DNA of 64,000 nt from Chloroflexota bacterium (GTDB taxonomy: Bacteria > Chloroflexota > Dehalococcoidia > JACPQK01), in contig JACPQM010000024.1 of the NCBI GenBank assembly GCA_016190505.1, positions 1 through 64,000 on the forward strand, in the 5' to 3' direction. This document shows, piece after piece, positions 40,522-48,863 of this stretch. Under the pieces are notes generated by a model. The model made no database searches and had not been told where the DNA came from. It worked only from the letters and a program-made list of their open reading frames with translations. Position 1 is the stretch's first letter. Each line of letters starts with the position of its first letter. The position numbers and the translations under genes are program-made.

Positions 40522-41424
40522 ATGAGCGCTAGGCTTGGTGGCCAGACTGCTTGGGGATGGAAAGTAGCCGCCTATCTCTTTCTGGCGGGGGTAGGCGCCG
40601 GCGCCTATCTCGACGCCCAGCTTTTGGACTGGCTAAACGAGGGGCTTCCCCTGGCCTCCAGCATCGGGGTGGCCTTGAGCTGGCCCCTGGTAGCCGTGGG
40701 CACGCTGTTCCTGGTCTGGGACCTGGGCATGCCGCTTCGCTTCTGGAGGGCGGGCACCGTCCCCAGCCGTTCCTGGATCAGCCGGGGCGTAATCATCCTT
40801 ATGGTCTTCTTGGGCCTGGCCTTCCTGCAATCGGTGGCCTCGGCCTGGCCGTGGACTATCCTGGAGCGGGCCGAGGGCGCCCGAATGGCACTGGCTGCCC
40901 TGGGCGGGCTGTTCGCGCTGCTCACGCTGGCCTACACCGGCCTGCTGCTGGGGGCGGTGCGCCCCATCCCCTTCTGGACCATGCCCGCGCTGCCCCTGCT
41001 GTTCATCGCCTCCGGGATGAGCACTGGCGGCATGGCCATCCACCTGGCTCTGCCCTTCTACGGGACGGGGGAGCAGGCGGCCCAGGTCGCCTCTTTCGAT
41101 GCCTGGGTTATCGCCATCGAGATGCTCGTACTGGTGGTCTATCTAATGGGGACCTACGGCACAACCGGGAGGCCGTCGGTACTGGTGCTGGTCACCGGCC
41201 CGCTGTCCGCCACCTTTTGGTTTGGGCTGGTGCTGTTAGGGCTGGCCCTCCCCCTGGGAGCGGCCCTGGTGGAGTCGGTGGGTGGAGTGGAGGGCGCTGC
41301 CCTGGCGGTGATCGGGGCTGTGCCTGGCCTGGCCGGGGGCTATATCCTCCGCTACCTGGTGATCGCGGCTGGGGTCAAGGCGCCGCTGAGCGTGAGCAGC
41401 GTGCTCATGCCGCAGCGGACGTAG
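40522..41424 (+). CDS. NrfD/PsrC-type quinone-interacting membrane subunit
   Basis: A 300-residue membrane protein with about eight hydrophobic segments; the opening AYLFLAGVGAGAYLDAQLL and later LFLVWDLGMPLRFWR are typical of NrfD/PsrC. It anchors the FeS subunit and exchanges electrons with quinone. With the catalytic subunit gone locally, the pair may serve a partner encoded elsewhere or be non-functional. GGGAGAAGAG precedes the start. Confidence 0.9.
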   Translation: MSARLGGQTAWGWKVAAYLFLAGVGAGAYLDAQLLDWLNEGLPLASSIGVALSWPLVAVGTLFLVWDLGMPLRFWRAGTVPSRSWISRGVIILMVFLGLAFLQSVASAWPWTILERAEGARMALAALGGLFALLTLAYTGLLLGAVRPIPFWTMPALPLLFIASGMSTGGMAIHLALPFYGTGEQAAQVASFDAWVIAIEMLVLVVYLMGTYGTTGRPSVLVLVTGPLSATFWFGLVLLGLALPLGAALVESVGGVEGAALAVIGAVPGLAGGYILRYLVIAAGVKAPLSVSSVLMPQRT

Positions 41425-41472
41425 ACCCGTGGTGTATACTAGCGCCATGCTCACCGCCCCCAACGGCTCCAA

Positions 41473-42687
41473 TTGGCCGACTCAAGCGTAGCTAGCACCG
41501 GACACATCGCTGTGGCGGGGCAGACCCGCAGGGGCGTACTGCCCCTTTTCTCCTACGCGCATTTCGCCGAGCACCTGTCCACCGCCCTCCTGGTCCCCCT
41601 GCTGCCCTTCATCCGCGACGCGTTCGGCCTGAGCTACTTCCAGGCCGGTCTGGTGCTATCGGCCCATTCCATTACCTCGGGATTGACCAACCTGCCCGCG
41701 GGCTGGCTGGCCGACCGGGTGAGCCTCCGCTGGATGATGGGGACCACCATGGCCGGCGTATCGCTGGCCACCCTGGCCATCGGGGCCGTCGTGGGCTTCT
41801 GGCCCCTGCTATTCGTAGTGGTGATTAGCTCCTTCTTCAGCGGGACCTACCACCCGGTGGCCACTTCCTTCATCAGCAGCTACTTCCGAGCGAGACAGCG
41901 GGGCCAGGCCCTGGGCATCCACATGATTGGGGGGACCCTGGGCGCCACCATTGCGCCTATCGTAGGGGGACTTATCGCGCAGGCGCTGGGGTGGCGCTAC
42001 GCCTTCATCTTCCTGGCCATCCCTTGCCTGGCCTCTGTCCCCTTCTACCTCCGTTTGCACCTGGACCGGGGGGAGCTACCCGAGGAGGCCGCGGGCGCGG
42101 CGCCCGCCCCGTCCGGCCCTCCGCCGGGCCTGGCCCGCTCCCTGCGGCCCATTCTTCTTGTCTACGCCCTGTCCATAGGCATGCAGCTCATCACTGTGGG
42201 CGCCACCTCGCTGTTGCCCATCTTCATGGTGGACCGCCGCCTGGTGGCTCCGGCCTATGCCGCCATGATGCTGGCCCTGATCAGGGGAGGCGGCTTGCTG
42301 GGGGCCCCTGCCGGTGGCTGGGTCTCCGACCACCTGGGCCGCAAGCAGTCGGTGATCATGTCTCTGGCAGTGGTGGGACCGCTGCTGCTTTCGGTCGTGC
42401 TACTACCGGTGGGGCCGGCGCTGATAATTGCCATGCTGGCTCTGGGACTGGCCCAGCAGTTCAAGCAGCCTGGCATGCAGTCCCTGGTGGTGGAGTCGGT
42501 GCCGAGGGGGCGGCGCTCTACCGCGTTGGGCATCTACTTCTTCTTCTCCGCGGAGGTCCGGAGCATGATGGTGCCCTTCATTGGCCTGTCCATGGACCTG
42601 TTAGGGGTCGGCCCCACCTTCACCGGGCTGGGCATAGCCGCGGTCGTGGTCTCGGTGCTAGCCCTGGCTGTGCGAGGCCGGGTGTAA
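41473..42687 (+). CDS. MFS transporter
   Basis: A 404-residue major-facilitator protein with twelve predicted segments in two halves separated by a Pro/Ala-rich central loop (about 195-220). The motif A-like loop NLPAGWLADRVSLRWMM between segments 2 and 3 is present, and its second-half equivalent reads GGWVSDHLGRKQ. It starts at a TTG at 41473 without a good ribosome site; a later start is possible. Substrate unknown. Neighbouring genes suggest a carboxylate or drug-like molecule, but this is a guess. Confidence 0.88.
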   Translation: MADSSVASTGHIAVAGQTRRGVLPLFSYAHFAEHLSTALLVPLLPFIRDAFGLSYFQAGLVLSAHSITSGLTNLPAGWLADRVSLRWMMGTTMAGVSLATLAIGAVVGFWPLLFVVVISSFFSGTYHPVATSFISSYFRARQRGQALGIHMIGGTLGATIAPIVGGLIAQALGWRYAFIFLAIPCLASVPFYLRLHLDRGELPEEAAGAAPAPSGPPPGLARSLRPILLVYALSIGMQLITVGATSLLPIFMVDRRLVAPAYAAMMLALIRGGGLLGAPAGGWVSDHLGRKQSVIMSLAVVGPLLLSVVLLPVGPALIIAMLALGLAQQFKQPGMQSLVVESVPRGRRSTALGIYFFFSAEVRSMMVPFIGLSMDLLGVGPTFTGLGIAAVVVSVLALAVRGRV

Positions 42688-42718
42688 GCTATCCGCCGGG
42701 AGAGGGATACCGGCAACT

Positions 42719-42969
42719 ATGAGCGAAGAAGCCACCCGCCGGGCAATCGAAATCTACCGTCAGCGTTTCCCCTCAAGCGGCGCATGCGTTACCTGAGGGA
42801 GTTCGTACAGGGCAACGAGGCGGCGGTAGAGTGGCAAGTGGACCATCTGGGGGATGACGGCCAGTGGCGTCTCTATCGCCTGGGCGTCAACATCTACGAG
42901 GTAGTGGATGGCAAGATCCGGGACCTCCGGCTGTATGGCTTCCCGGCGGGGCGGTCGGCCCGCGGCTAG
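42719..42969 (+). pseudogene. SnoaL-like protein remnant with internal deletion
   Basis: From an ATG at 42719 the frame MSEEATRRAIEIYRQRFP matches the start of SnoaL/NTF2-like proteins; at about 42775 the frame shifts and continues, from 42784, as RYLREFVQGNEAAVEWQVDH..GVNIYEVVDGKIRDLRLYG, the C-terminal half of the same fold. The middle (about 40 residues) is missing. Complete relatives have about 130 residues. Confidence 0.65.
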
Positions 42970-43025
42970 CGCCTTTGGCCAAACGTTGACGGCGCGAGGC
43001 CGCCCAAGGGTCTAGAGCGGCGTCA

Positions 43026-44309
43026 TTGGGGACCGTAGCGCGGGCGCTCCGGCTCGCCAGGTGGAGCCGCATTCCCTATGGATGGAGAATGCTGCTGGGA
43101 GCAGCGGCTCTCCGCTCCCTGGCCGGCGGCCTGCATATCTACGGCTTTAGCATCTTCTTCCTGCCCCTCACCCGGGACCTGGGCCTGTCCCGGGCTGCCA
43201 CCTCCCTGATCTTCTCAATGTCCCGGGCACAGGGCGCTGTTGGCGCGCCGGTGTCCGGCTACCTGATAGACCGCTTTGGGCCCCGCGCCGTAATGGTCGG
43301 TGGAAGCATCATGGTGGGCATCGGCTACCTCCTGTTCGCTCAGTCGCGGAGCTACCTGGTCGTGCTCCTGGTCTACGTGTTGCTGATCACCAATGGCTTT
43401 GGAGCCGGCGTTATGGATGCCACCATGGCGCTGGCCAACAACTGGTTCGCCCGGCGCCGCGCTCTGGCCATGGGGGCCATAGGGGTCGGCATCTCCGCGG
43501 GAGGGGCGCTGCTCACGCCGGGTCTGGCCTGGGTGGTACTCAACTACGGTTGGCGGTGGGCCTCCGCCCTGGTGGGCCTCATCTTTCTGGTGGCGGGCCT
43601 GCCGCTGGCACGGATGGTGCACAATACGCCGGAGAGCGTGGGCTTGCTACCTGATAGCGGCCCGCACGACGCCCCGGCGCAGCGGGGCGGCCACGCCGCT
43701 CCAACTTCCCGTGACTATTCGGTACGTGCAGCCCTGCGCACCAGGGCTATCTGGATACTGGTTGTCGCCAACATCCTGAGGGTGGCGGGCTTCAGTGCGC
43801 TCACCGTACACTTTGTGCCCATCCTGGTATGGAAAGGGGTGAGCGAGCCCACCGCCGCCCTCTACCTCGGCGCCACCGCCTTCCTGGGCATTCCCGGGCA
43901 CCTGGTCATAGGCTGGCTGGCGGACCGCTGGTCCAAGCCCCTGGTCCTCTCCCTGAGCATGGCGCTGGGGGCAGCCGGGGTGGCAGTCCTCCTCTACGGA
44001 GGTGTCAGCCTGGTCTGGCTATTCCTGCCTGCCCTGGTACTGGTGGAGGTAATCTTCCCGGTAACCTGGGCCTATGTGGGGGACACCTTCGGGCGTCGCC
44101 GTTTCGCCACCCTGCGAGGCGTGGTTACTTCTCTGGTGATGGTGGGGCCAGTTATCGGCCCGGTGTGGGCCGGCCGGGTATGGGATACCAGGCAAAGCTA
44201 CACCCTGGTCCTCCAGGTGTTTCTGGTGCTGTTCATCGTCTCTTCCGCGATCTTCTGCGTGCTTCCCCGACCGGGAAGGGGCGCCCCAGCGCCGCCGGCC
44301 CGCACCTGA
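43026..44309 (+). CDS. MFS transporter (monocarboxylate/oxalate-formate-like)
   Basis: A 427-residue twelve-segment MFS protein. The motif GYLIDRFGPRAVMVGG after segment 2, and the segment-4 motif GAGVMDATMALANNWFARRRALAMGAIGVGISAGG, are typical of the monocarboxylate/oxalate-formate group. The second half repeats the pattern with GWLADRWSKP. It starts with a TTG; an in-frame Met lies about 22 codons later. It is distinct from the MFS gene 340 bases upstream. Confidence 0.88.
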   Translation: MGTVARALRLARWSRIPYGWRMLLGAAALRSLAGGLHIYGFSIFFLPLTRDLGLSRAATSLIFSMSRAQGAVGAPVSGYLIDRFGPRAVMVGGSIMVGIGYLLFAQSRSYLVVLLVYVLLITNGFGAGVMDATMALANNWFARRRALAMGAIGVGISAGGALLTPGLAWVVLNYGWRWASALVGLIFLVAGLPLARMVHNTPESVGLLPDSGPHDAPAQRGGHAAPTSRDYSVRAALRTRAIWILVVANILRVAGFSALTVHFVPILVWKGVSEPTAALYLGATAFLGIPGHLVIGWLADRWSKPLVLSLSMALGAAGVAVLLYGGVSLVWLFLPALVLVEVIFPVTWAYVGDTFGRRRFATLRGVVTSLVMVGPVIGPVWAGRVWDTRQSYTLVLQVFLVLFIVSSAIFCVLPRPGRGAPAPPART

Positions 44310-44473
44310 GGGGTTTCCTGGTTGGCGGCCATGCCCGACCCTGAAGGGCGGGGCCAGGAACCACGTGGGCCCCGCGTGCGAGGGCCCTGGCCCATCTCCA
44401 GTCCCCTGCAATTGCTGTACTTGGACCGGCCCCCGCCCAGTCACCCTGAGAAGGCACTCCCACGAGCCGTTGG

Positions 44474-44938
44474 TTGCGTGTGGGTCTGCGCGATGCCTGG
44501 CTACTCCCGCAGAAACTGCCCGCTCTGTCCCTTGCCGTGGCACCAGCAGTCCTATATGATGAAGGGCAGTTTGTTCGGCCCTCCGAATGGGACTTGCCCA
44601 GCCTTCCGGAGCCGGGTGCAAGTAGTCTCGCTGGGGCGCAGATCCAGATGTACCGTCAAGCTATCCTTGCCAGGCCACCGGATAGACCGATATCCGACAA
44701 GTTGGTCATGCTCAGGGACTTGCTTGAAGGTGGGCTGGAGTTCCACGGCGAAGATTCCCGCTACTCGACGCACGACCTCCACGCCTTCGCTGCGAAGTTC
44801 CCGCCGCAATTGCCCTCGCTATTCATACGCAACCTGACGGAACCTGGCGAGACCGTTCTCGACCCTATGATGGGCTCGGGAACGGCCGTTGTTGAGGCTG
44901 CGCTCAGCGGGCGGCGGGTGATAGGGCCGTTGCATTGA
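44474..44938 (+). pseudogene. N-terminal fragment of a DNA methyltransferase
   Basis: The last 60 residues read STHDLHAFAAKFPPQLP and LDPMMGSGTAVVEAALSGRRVIG, the target-segment and AdoMet-binding motif I of N4/N6 DNA methyltransferases of the DNA-methylase type. Immediately after RRVIG, where an acidic residue and the catalytic region should follow, the frame ends (GPLH stop). The catalytic (D/N/S)PP(Y/F) motif is absent, so this is inactive. The start is uncertain; real homology may begin near residue 58. It overlaps the region before an XRE regulator and a modification-reader nuclease. Confidence 0.75.
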
Positions 44939-44955
44939 AGGGGTCGGAGGATCAC

Positions 44956-45342
44956 ATGCCCACAATCAGCGTACCTGGTAAGAACCCTCAGGCCTGGGAG
45001 TTGTGGGAAGTCGCACCAGCTTTGTCCGGCGACATACAAGTGACCATGGCCCGCAGAAGTGGCCGTGAGCAGGAGCGCATCGTGCTACAGTTCGCCCCTG
45101 ATGAGTGGCGGCGCGTCACCGCCGTTCAGAGTGTACCCACGGGAAAGGCCGTGTTTACCCCTGGGGACATCATCCGCGAACTAAGAGAGAGGCTCAGCCT
45201 GTCCCAGTGGCAATTGGCCCGCAAGCTGGGGACCAACCGGGTCACCGTTTCACAGTGGGAGCGCGGCGCCAAGCAGCCCCCACCTTGGCTGGCTATAGAA
45301 CTCCTGGAGTGGCTAGGAACAGCCGTGCAAGCGGCCGAGTAG
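44956..45342 (+). CDS. XRE-family helix-turn-helix regulator with N-terminal extension
   Basis: A 128-residue protein. Its C-terminal half is a clear XRE HTH: IRELRERLSLSQWQLARKLGTNRVTVSQWERGAKQPP (about 75-112). The N-terminal 70 residues form a small beta-rich domain (WELWEVAP; RIVLQFAPDEWRRV) I do not recognise. GGAGG lies eight bases before the ATG at 44956. Its position between a methyltransferase remnant and a nuclease gene suits a restriction-modification controller, but direct evidence is lacking. Confidence 0.82.
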   Translation: MPTISVPGKNPQAWELWEVAPALSGDIQVTMARRSGREQERIVLQFAPDEWRRVTAVQSVPTGKAVFTPGDIIRELRERLSLSQWQLARKLGTNRVTVSQWERGAKQPPPWLAIELLEWLGTAVQAAE

Positions 45343-45608
45343 GAGGGAGACGAACAACATGTCCCAAACGCCGGACCTTTGCCCACCCGGCTGCCAAAGC
45401 CGCGCACCAGCCGGGGGCATACTACCGGCCCCGAGTCGCTTGCCTCAGCGGGTCAACATGGCAAGAAGAGCGGCAGCGAACACCGGCGCCGGGCACCTTG
45501 AGCGAGATCTCGGCGCTGCGACGGTTTGGCCCACGGTCAACAGCCGTGACAACGGTATGGACTTAGCCTGAATGTTAACCACAGAAGTACCCCTGAACTG
45601 ACGAAAGC

Positions 45609-46586
45609 ATGGGTTACCACATCCTGCTTGCCAGGCAAGACAACTTCGAAGTCTGTGCACGCAGAGGGGTGTACGGAGGCATTCACTCCACCGGGTCCCC
45701 GAGGTCTGCGCAAATGAATTCGGAGGTCATTGCGGGTTTTGCCGGCATCAAGCGTGGTGACTTCGTCTTCTTCTATGTCAAGAACGTGGGCTTTTATGGT
45801 TTGTGGAAGGTCACATCTGCGCCGTTCCTTGACGCTGCGCCAGTATGGTCTGATCCGGAGCAGATGTTTCCGTATCGGGTTCTCTTTGAGCCAGTAGTGC
45901 GGCAGTTTGCCAAGCCTGTTGCCTTAAGCGACGTTCTAGACCTGAGGGACAAGGGTAGGATCTGGACCTTCGACTTGGCGACGTTCACCAGGAAAAGCCA
46001 TCACCCTATCACAGAGGATGAGGGCAAGGAACTCATCAGGCTATTGCTTAGGAACAACCCTATTTACGTACCCGTATGCCCTGTCGCCGACCCCTACGTG
46101 CCTTCCCAACCAAGGGCATTGCCCCTGAGCCTTGACTGCGACAGCAGAGGTCGGTTTCGCTACGAGGGTTACCTATGCGCGTGGTTCATGCATGCCTTCG
46201 CCCACGGTGAACTCAAGGACATAGTCGGGGATTATGCGGATTTCATAAACCTCGTACCCACCTCCTTCAACAAGGTGATGGACATCTTCCTAACTCACCG
46301 AACCGCTATCGACGGTGTAGACATACTGCACAAATTCACCTGTATCGAATTGAAGACGGCCACCGTGACGGAGTTAGACCTGAATCAAATAATAATGTAT
46401 GAGAATTGGCTCGTACGCAAGCTCGCCCAAGGAGACTCCGAGATGGTGCAAAGTATCCTCGTTGGCTTTGACTTTGAGGAAGGTGTCTTGACCTACAGAG
46501 ACAAGAGGCGTGCGATAGAAGAGAAGTCAGTGAGATTGCTGCGGTACGCCGTCCGGGAGGGCACTCTATTGCTAGAGGAGGTGTGA
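45609..46586 (+). CDS. EVE-domain plus PD-(D/E)XK nuclease fusion (putative modification-dependent restriction enzyme)
   Basis: Residues about 1-95 look like an EVE/PUA-like modified-base reader: HILLARQDNFEVC, IKRGDFVFFYVKNVGFYGLWKV and the closing PYRVLFEP. Residues about 180-325 carry a PD-(D/E)XK-type active site: Asp238 in GVDIL, Glu247-X-Lys249 in CIELKT, and Gln260 with Tyr264 in LNQIIMYENW. Family knowledge: EVE domains bind modified cytosines, and fusions to nucleases are thought to cut modified phage DNA. GC content is visibly lower than in neighbouring genes, suggesting transfer. Intact beside a truncated methyltransferase. The fold assignment is by motif, without a search. Confidence 0.75.
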   Translation: MGYHILLARQDNFEVCARRGVYGGIHSTGSPRSAQMNSEVIAGFAGIKRGDFVFFYVKNVGFYGLWKVTSAPFLDAAPVWSDPEQMFPYRVLFEPVVRQFAKPVALSDVLDLRDKGRIWTFDLATFTRKSHHPITEDEGKELIRLLLRNNPIYVPVCPVADPYVPSQPRALPLSLDCDSRGRFRYEGYLCAWFMHAFAHGELKDIVGDYADFINLVPTSFNKVMDIFLTHRTAIDGVDILHKFTCIELKTATVTELDLNQIIMYENWLVRKLAQGDSEMVQSILVGFDFEEGVLTYRDKRRAIEEKSVRLLRYAVREGTLLLEEV

Positions 46587-46614
46587 GCGGACGGCGCACG
46601 TTGCCCCCAGACGA

Positions 46615-47220
46615 CTACGGCGCTTGCCAGTGGCTACCCCCTGCGCCCCCCAGCCACAGCAGAATGAGGCAGCTATCTTCAAGGGCGGTGGTCCACTGGA
46701 GGGCTTCTTCCAGTGAGTTGCCCACGGCGAAGCTGCCGTGACCCCTCAGCATGGCGATGGGGTGCGAGGCCAGCGCCTCGGCCAGCCCCTCCTTGGCCAC
46801 TTCCCCAGGCTCAACGACAGGGACCTGCCGTAGCAGGTAGGCCCCTTCCACATCCCGGGGCACGATCTCCTTTTCGAGCAGCGATAGCGCCACCGCATGG
46901 GGCGGATGAGCATGGACGATGGCCTCCGCGCCGGTCGCCCGGTAGATTGCCCGGTGCCGGGGCAACTCCATGGAGGGCGCCGGGGTGGATGGGGGCGCGT
47001 TTGGGTCTTCCTCCAGGCCCACGGTCACCAGGTCGGCCTGGCCCACGTGGCCAAGCTGCGAGCCGTGGCGGGTGATGGTGATGGATCCACCACGCAGTAC
47101 GCTGAGGTTGCCGCTGTGGGAGGAGACGAGGCCCCGCAGGAAGAGGTCGCGGCCGACTGTCCGGAAACCCGACAGGTCGGGGCTAGACGCCGGCCAGCTC
47201 GATGATCCGCTCCGAGGCAT
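46615..47220 (-). CDS. class II aldolase/adducin-family protein
   Basis: A zinc-dependent aldolase-type fold of about 200 residues: GRDLFLRGLVSSHSGNLSV at the N-terminus, zinc-binding HAHPPH, a further His in LRGHGSFAVG and Glu in SMELPRH. Members cleave sugar phosphates such as fuculose-1-phosphate or decarboxylate related acids. The start is uncertain: the Met at 47220 overlaps the upstream ZIP gene by 38 bases; no standard start codon exists between that gene's stop and the conserved GRDLF. The frame continues further upstream but within the ZIP coding sequence. Confidence 0.85.
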   Translation of the reverse strand: MPRSGSSSWPASSPDLSGFRTVGRDLFLRGLVSSHSGNLSVLRGGSITITRHGSQLGHVGQADLVTVGLEEDPNAPPSTPAPSMELPRHRAIYRATGAEAIVHAHPPHAVALSLLEKEIVPRDVEGAYLLRQVPVVEPGEVAKEGLAEALASHPIAMLRGHGSFAVGNSLEEALQWTTALEDSCLILLWLGGAGGSHWQAP

Positions 47221-47965
47221 AGAACAGGGCCACTCCCAGCAACACGAAGAACACGACCAGGCGCGACGGGCTGCGCCCGGCCGCGGGGAGGAGGTCGCTG
47301 GCACCCACATGGAGGAAAGTGCCCGTGGCCAGGCCCAGCAAGATGCCTGTAACCGTGGCGCTCATCTCCCCGACCACGAACACGAAGACGGTGCCCACAA
47401 CGGTGACCATGCCGATGGCAACGGCTGAGGCCAGGGCCAGCCCGCGCCCAAACCCGGCGGCCCGGCTGACCGCGGCGATGGAGAAACCGGCGGTGACCTC
47501 GTGCGTGATCACCGCCAGGAACATGAGCACGCCCAGGCTGGGGCTGGTAATAAAGCCGACGCCGATGGCCACCCCGTCAAAGAAATCGTGGATGTTGAGG
47601 CCCAGGATAGTCGCCAGCCCTACGCCCGGGTGGAGGATGACCTCTTGTTCTTCATGGTGGATGGCCGCCTCCTCGTCGTGTGTGTGACCGTGGAGCTGGG
47701 TGGCCGGGGCTGAGGAGTTGGCCGGGTGCGAGGCGCGGTTGCGCTGGTTGCGTTGCTCGAGGTAGTGCTCCAGCAGGTGCTCGCTGATGAAGATGATAAG
47801 GAAGCCGACGACTATGTAGGTGGCAAACTCGGTGCCCATCTCGAGGACTTCGGGCACCAGCTCGAAGAGGGCGGCGGCCAGGATGAAGCCCCCACCCAGC
47901 CCCAGGAAGTTGCCCATGGTGTTGCGCGAGAGGTTGCGCTGGAACACCGCCATCCAGCCGCCCAC
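47183..47965 (-). CDS. ZIP-family metal transporter
   Basis: A 260-residue membrane protein importing divalent metals such as zinc. Segment 4 reads NIHDFFDGVAIGVGF and segment 5 ITHEVTAGF, the metal-conducting His/Asp/Glu pair, and a His-rich cytoplasmic loop (LHGHTHDEEAAIHH, about 91-104) separates the two bundles. The GTG at 47965 starts in the middle of what should be the first membrane segment; the same frame upstream to about 48016 encodes LWLVAVLLSLVTAVANI without a standard start codon. So either a CTG start is used or the 5' end is lost. Confidence 0.88.
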   Translation of the reverse strand: MGGWMAVFQRNLSRNTMGNFLGLGGGFILAAALFELVPEVLEMGTEFATYIVVGFLIIFISEHLLEHYLEQRNQRNRASHPANSSAPATQLHGHTHDEEAAIHHEEQEVILHPGVGLATILGLNIHDFFDGVAIGVGFITSPSLGVLMFLAVITHEVTAGFSIAAVSRAAGFGRGLALASAVAIGMVTVVGTVFVFVVGEMSATVTGILLGLATGTFLHVGASDLLPAAGRSPSRLVVFFVLLGVALFYASERIIELAGV

Positions 47966-48165
47966 GATGTTGGCTACGGCGGTGACCAGGCTAAGGAGTA
48001 CGGCAACCAGCCAGAGGGGCGTGCTACGCCTCCCGCGAGGGGGACCCCGTCATATGCCCGCCCGGCAGACCTTTAGAATTAGAAAGGGACAGCACCGCCC
48101 GAATGGAGCGGGGCGACAGAGCCATGCCCGGCGTCCAGCCTTTTCCCATGCTGCTACAATAATAG

Positions 48166-48804
48166 CTAACCCACGCGCCGGTGAACAGCCAAGACCCTGC
48201 CCTGTACTTCCACATTGTCCGCCCGGGTGAAGACAGGTTGCATGGTGGGATTGGCGGGCTGTAGGCGGACCCGTCCTGCCTCGCGATAGAAGCGCTTCAG
48301 AGTGACCTCGCCCTCCTGCTTGAGCCAGACGGCCACCATCTCGCCATCATTGGCGGTGGCCACTGGCTGCATCAGGACAACATCCCCGTCGTTGATCAGG
48401 GCGTCCACCATAGAGTGGCCCTTGACTCGAAGGGCGAAAACGTCGGCGCGGTCGCCCAGCAACCCGGAGTCCACCTGAATGGTCTCCCCCGTCCAGGGCC
48501 CGCTCCAACTGTCCGAATGGGGGACCGGGATGGGCTGGCCGGCGGCGATGGTGCCTACGATGGGCACCGGCACTGACCGCTTCCTCGCCCCGTCCAGCAG
48601 CTCGACGCCGCGGGACACGTCAGGGTCCCGGCGGATCTGGCCCTGGCGCTCCAGGGCGCGGAGGTGGTACTCGACGACAGACGTCGAGCTCAACTGACAG
48701 GCGCCCTGAATGTCGCGAATGCTGGGGGGATAGCCCTTGTCCTCCAGGAAGCGCTGGAGGTACTCCATTATACGCCGCTGTTTGTCGGGCAACTTGTCCG
48801 CCAT
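48166..48804 (-). CDS. lexA: LexA repressor
   Basis: A 212-residue SOS repressor. The N-terminal winged helix (QRRIMEYLQRFLEDKGYPPSIRDI..STSVVEYHLRALE) is followed by the self-cleavage site Ala88-Gly89 in TIAAGQP, catalytic Ser131 (KGHSM) and Lys170 (VTLKRF). RecA-triggered autocleavage lifts repression. A GAAC-N4-GTTC operator lies 16 bases upstream of its start, so it should repress itself. It follows rpsT in the same direction. Confidence 0.97.
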   Translation of the reverse strand: MADKLPDKQRRIMEYLQRFLEDKGYPPSIRDIQGACQLSSTSVVEYHLRALERQGQIRRDPDVSRGVELLDGARKRSVPVPIVGTIAAGQPIPVPHSDSWSGPWTGETIQVDSGLLGDRADVFALRVKGHSMVDALINDGDVVLMQPVATANDGEMVAVWLKQEGEVTLKRFYREAGRVRLQPANPTMQPVFTRADNVEVQGRVLAVHRRVG

Positions 48805-48820
48805 AGCACAATCCTCAGTT

Positions 48821-48832
48821 GAACTTGCGTTC
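48821..48832 (-). promoter_or_regulatory. LexA operator (SOS box, GAAC-TTGC-GTTC)
   Basis: The palindrome GAACTTGCGTTC matches the GAAC-N4-GTTC consensus known for LexA of Gram-positive-type bacteria. It covers the predicted transcription start of lexA. Confidence 0.8.
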
Positions 48833-48834
48833 TA

Positions 48835-48863
48835 ACGGTAGCACCCTGGGGGACAAACGTCAA
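48835..48863 (-). promoter_or_regulatory. lexA promoter (TTGACG-17-TACCGT)
   Basis: On the minus strand TTGACG (48863-48858) and TACCGT (48840-48835) are 17 bases apart, immediately upstream of the SOS box. The -35 box contains the rpsT stop codon. Confidence 0.5.
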
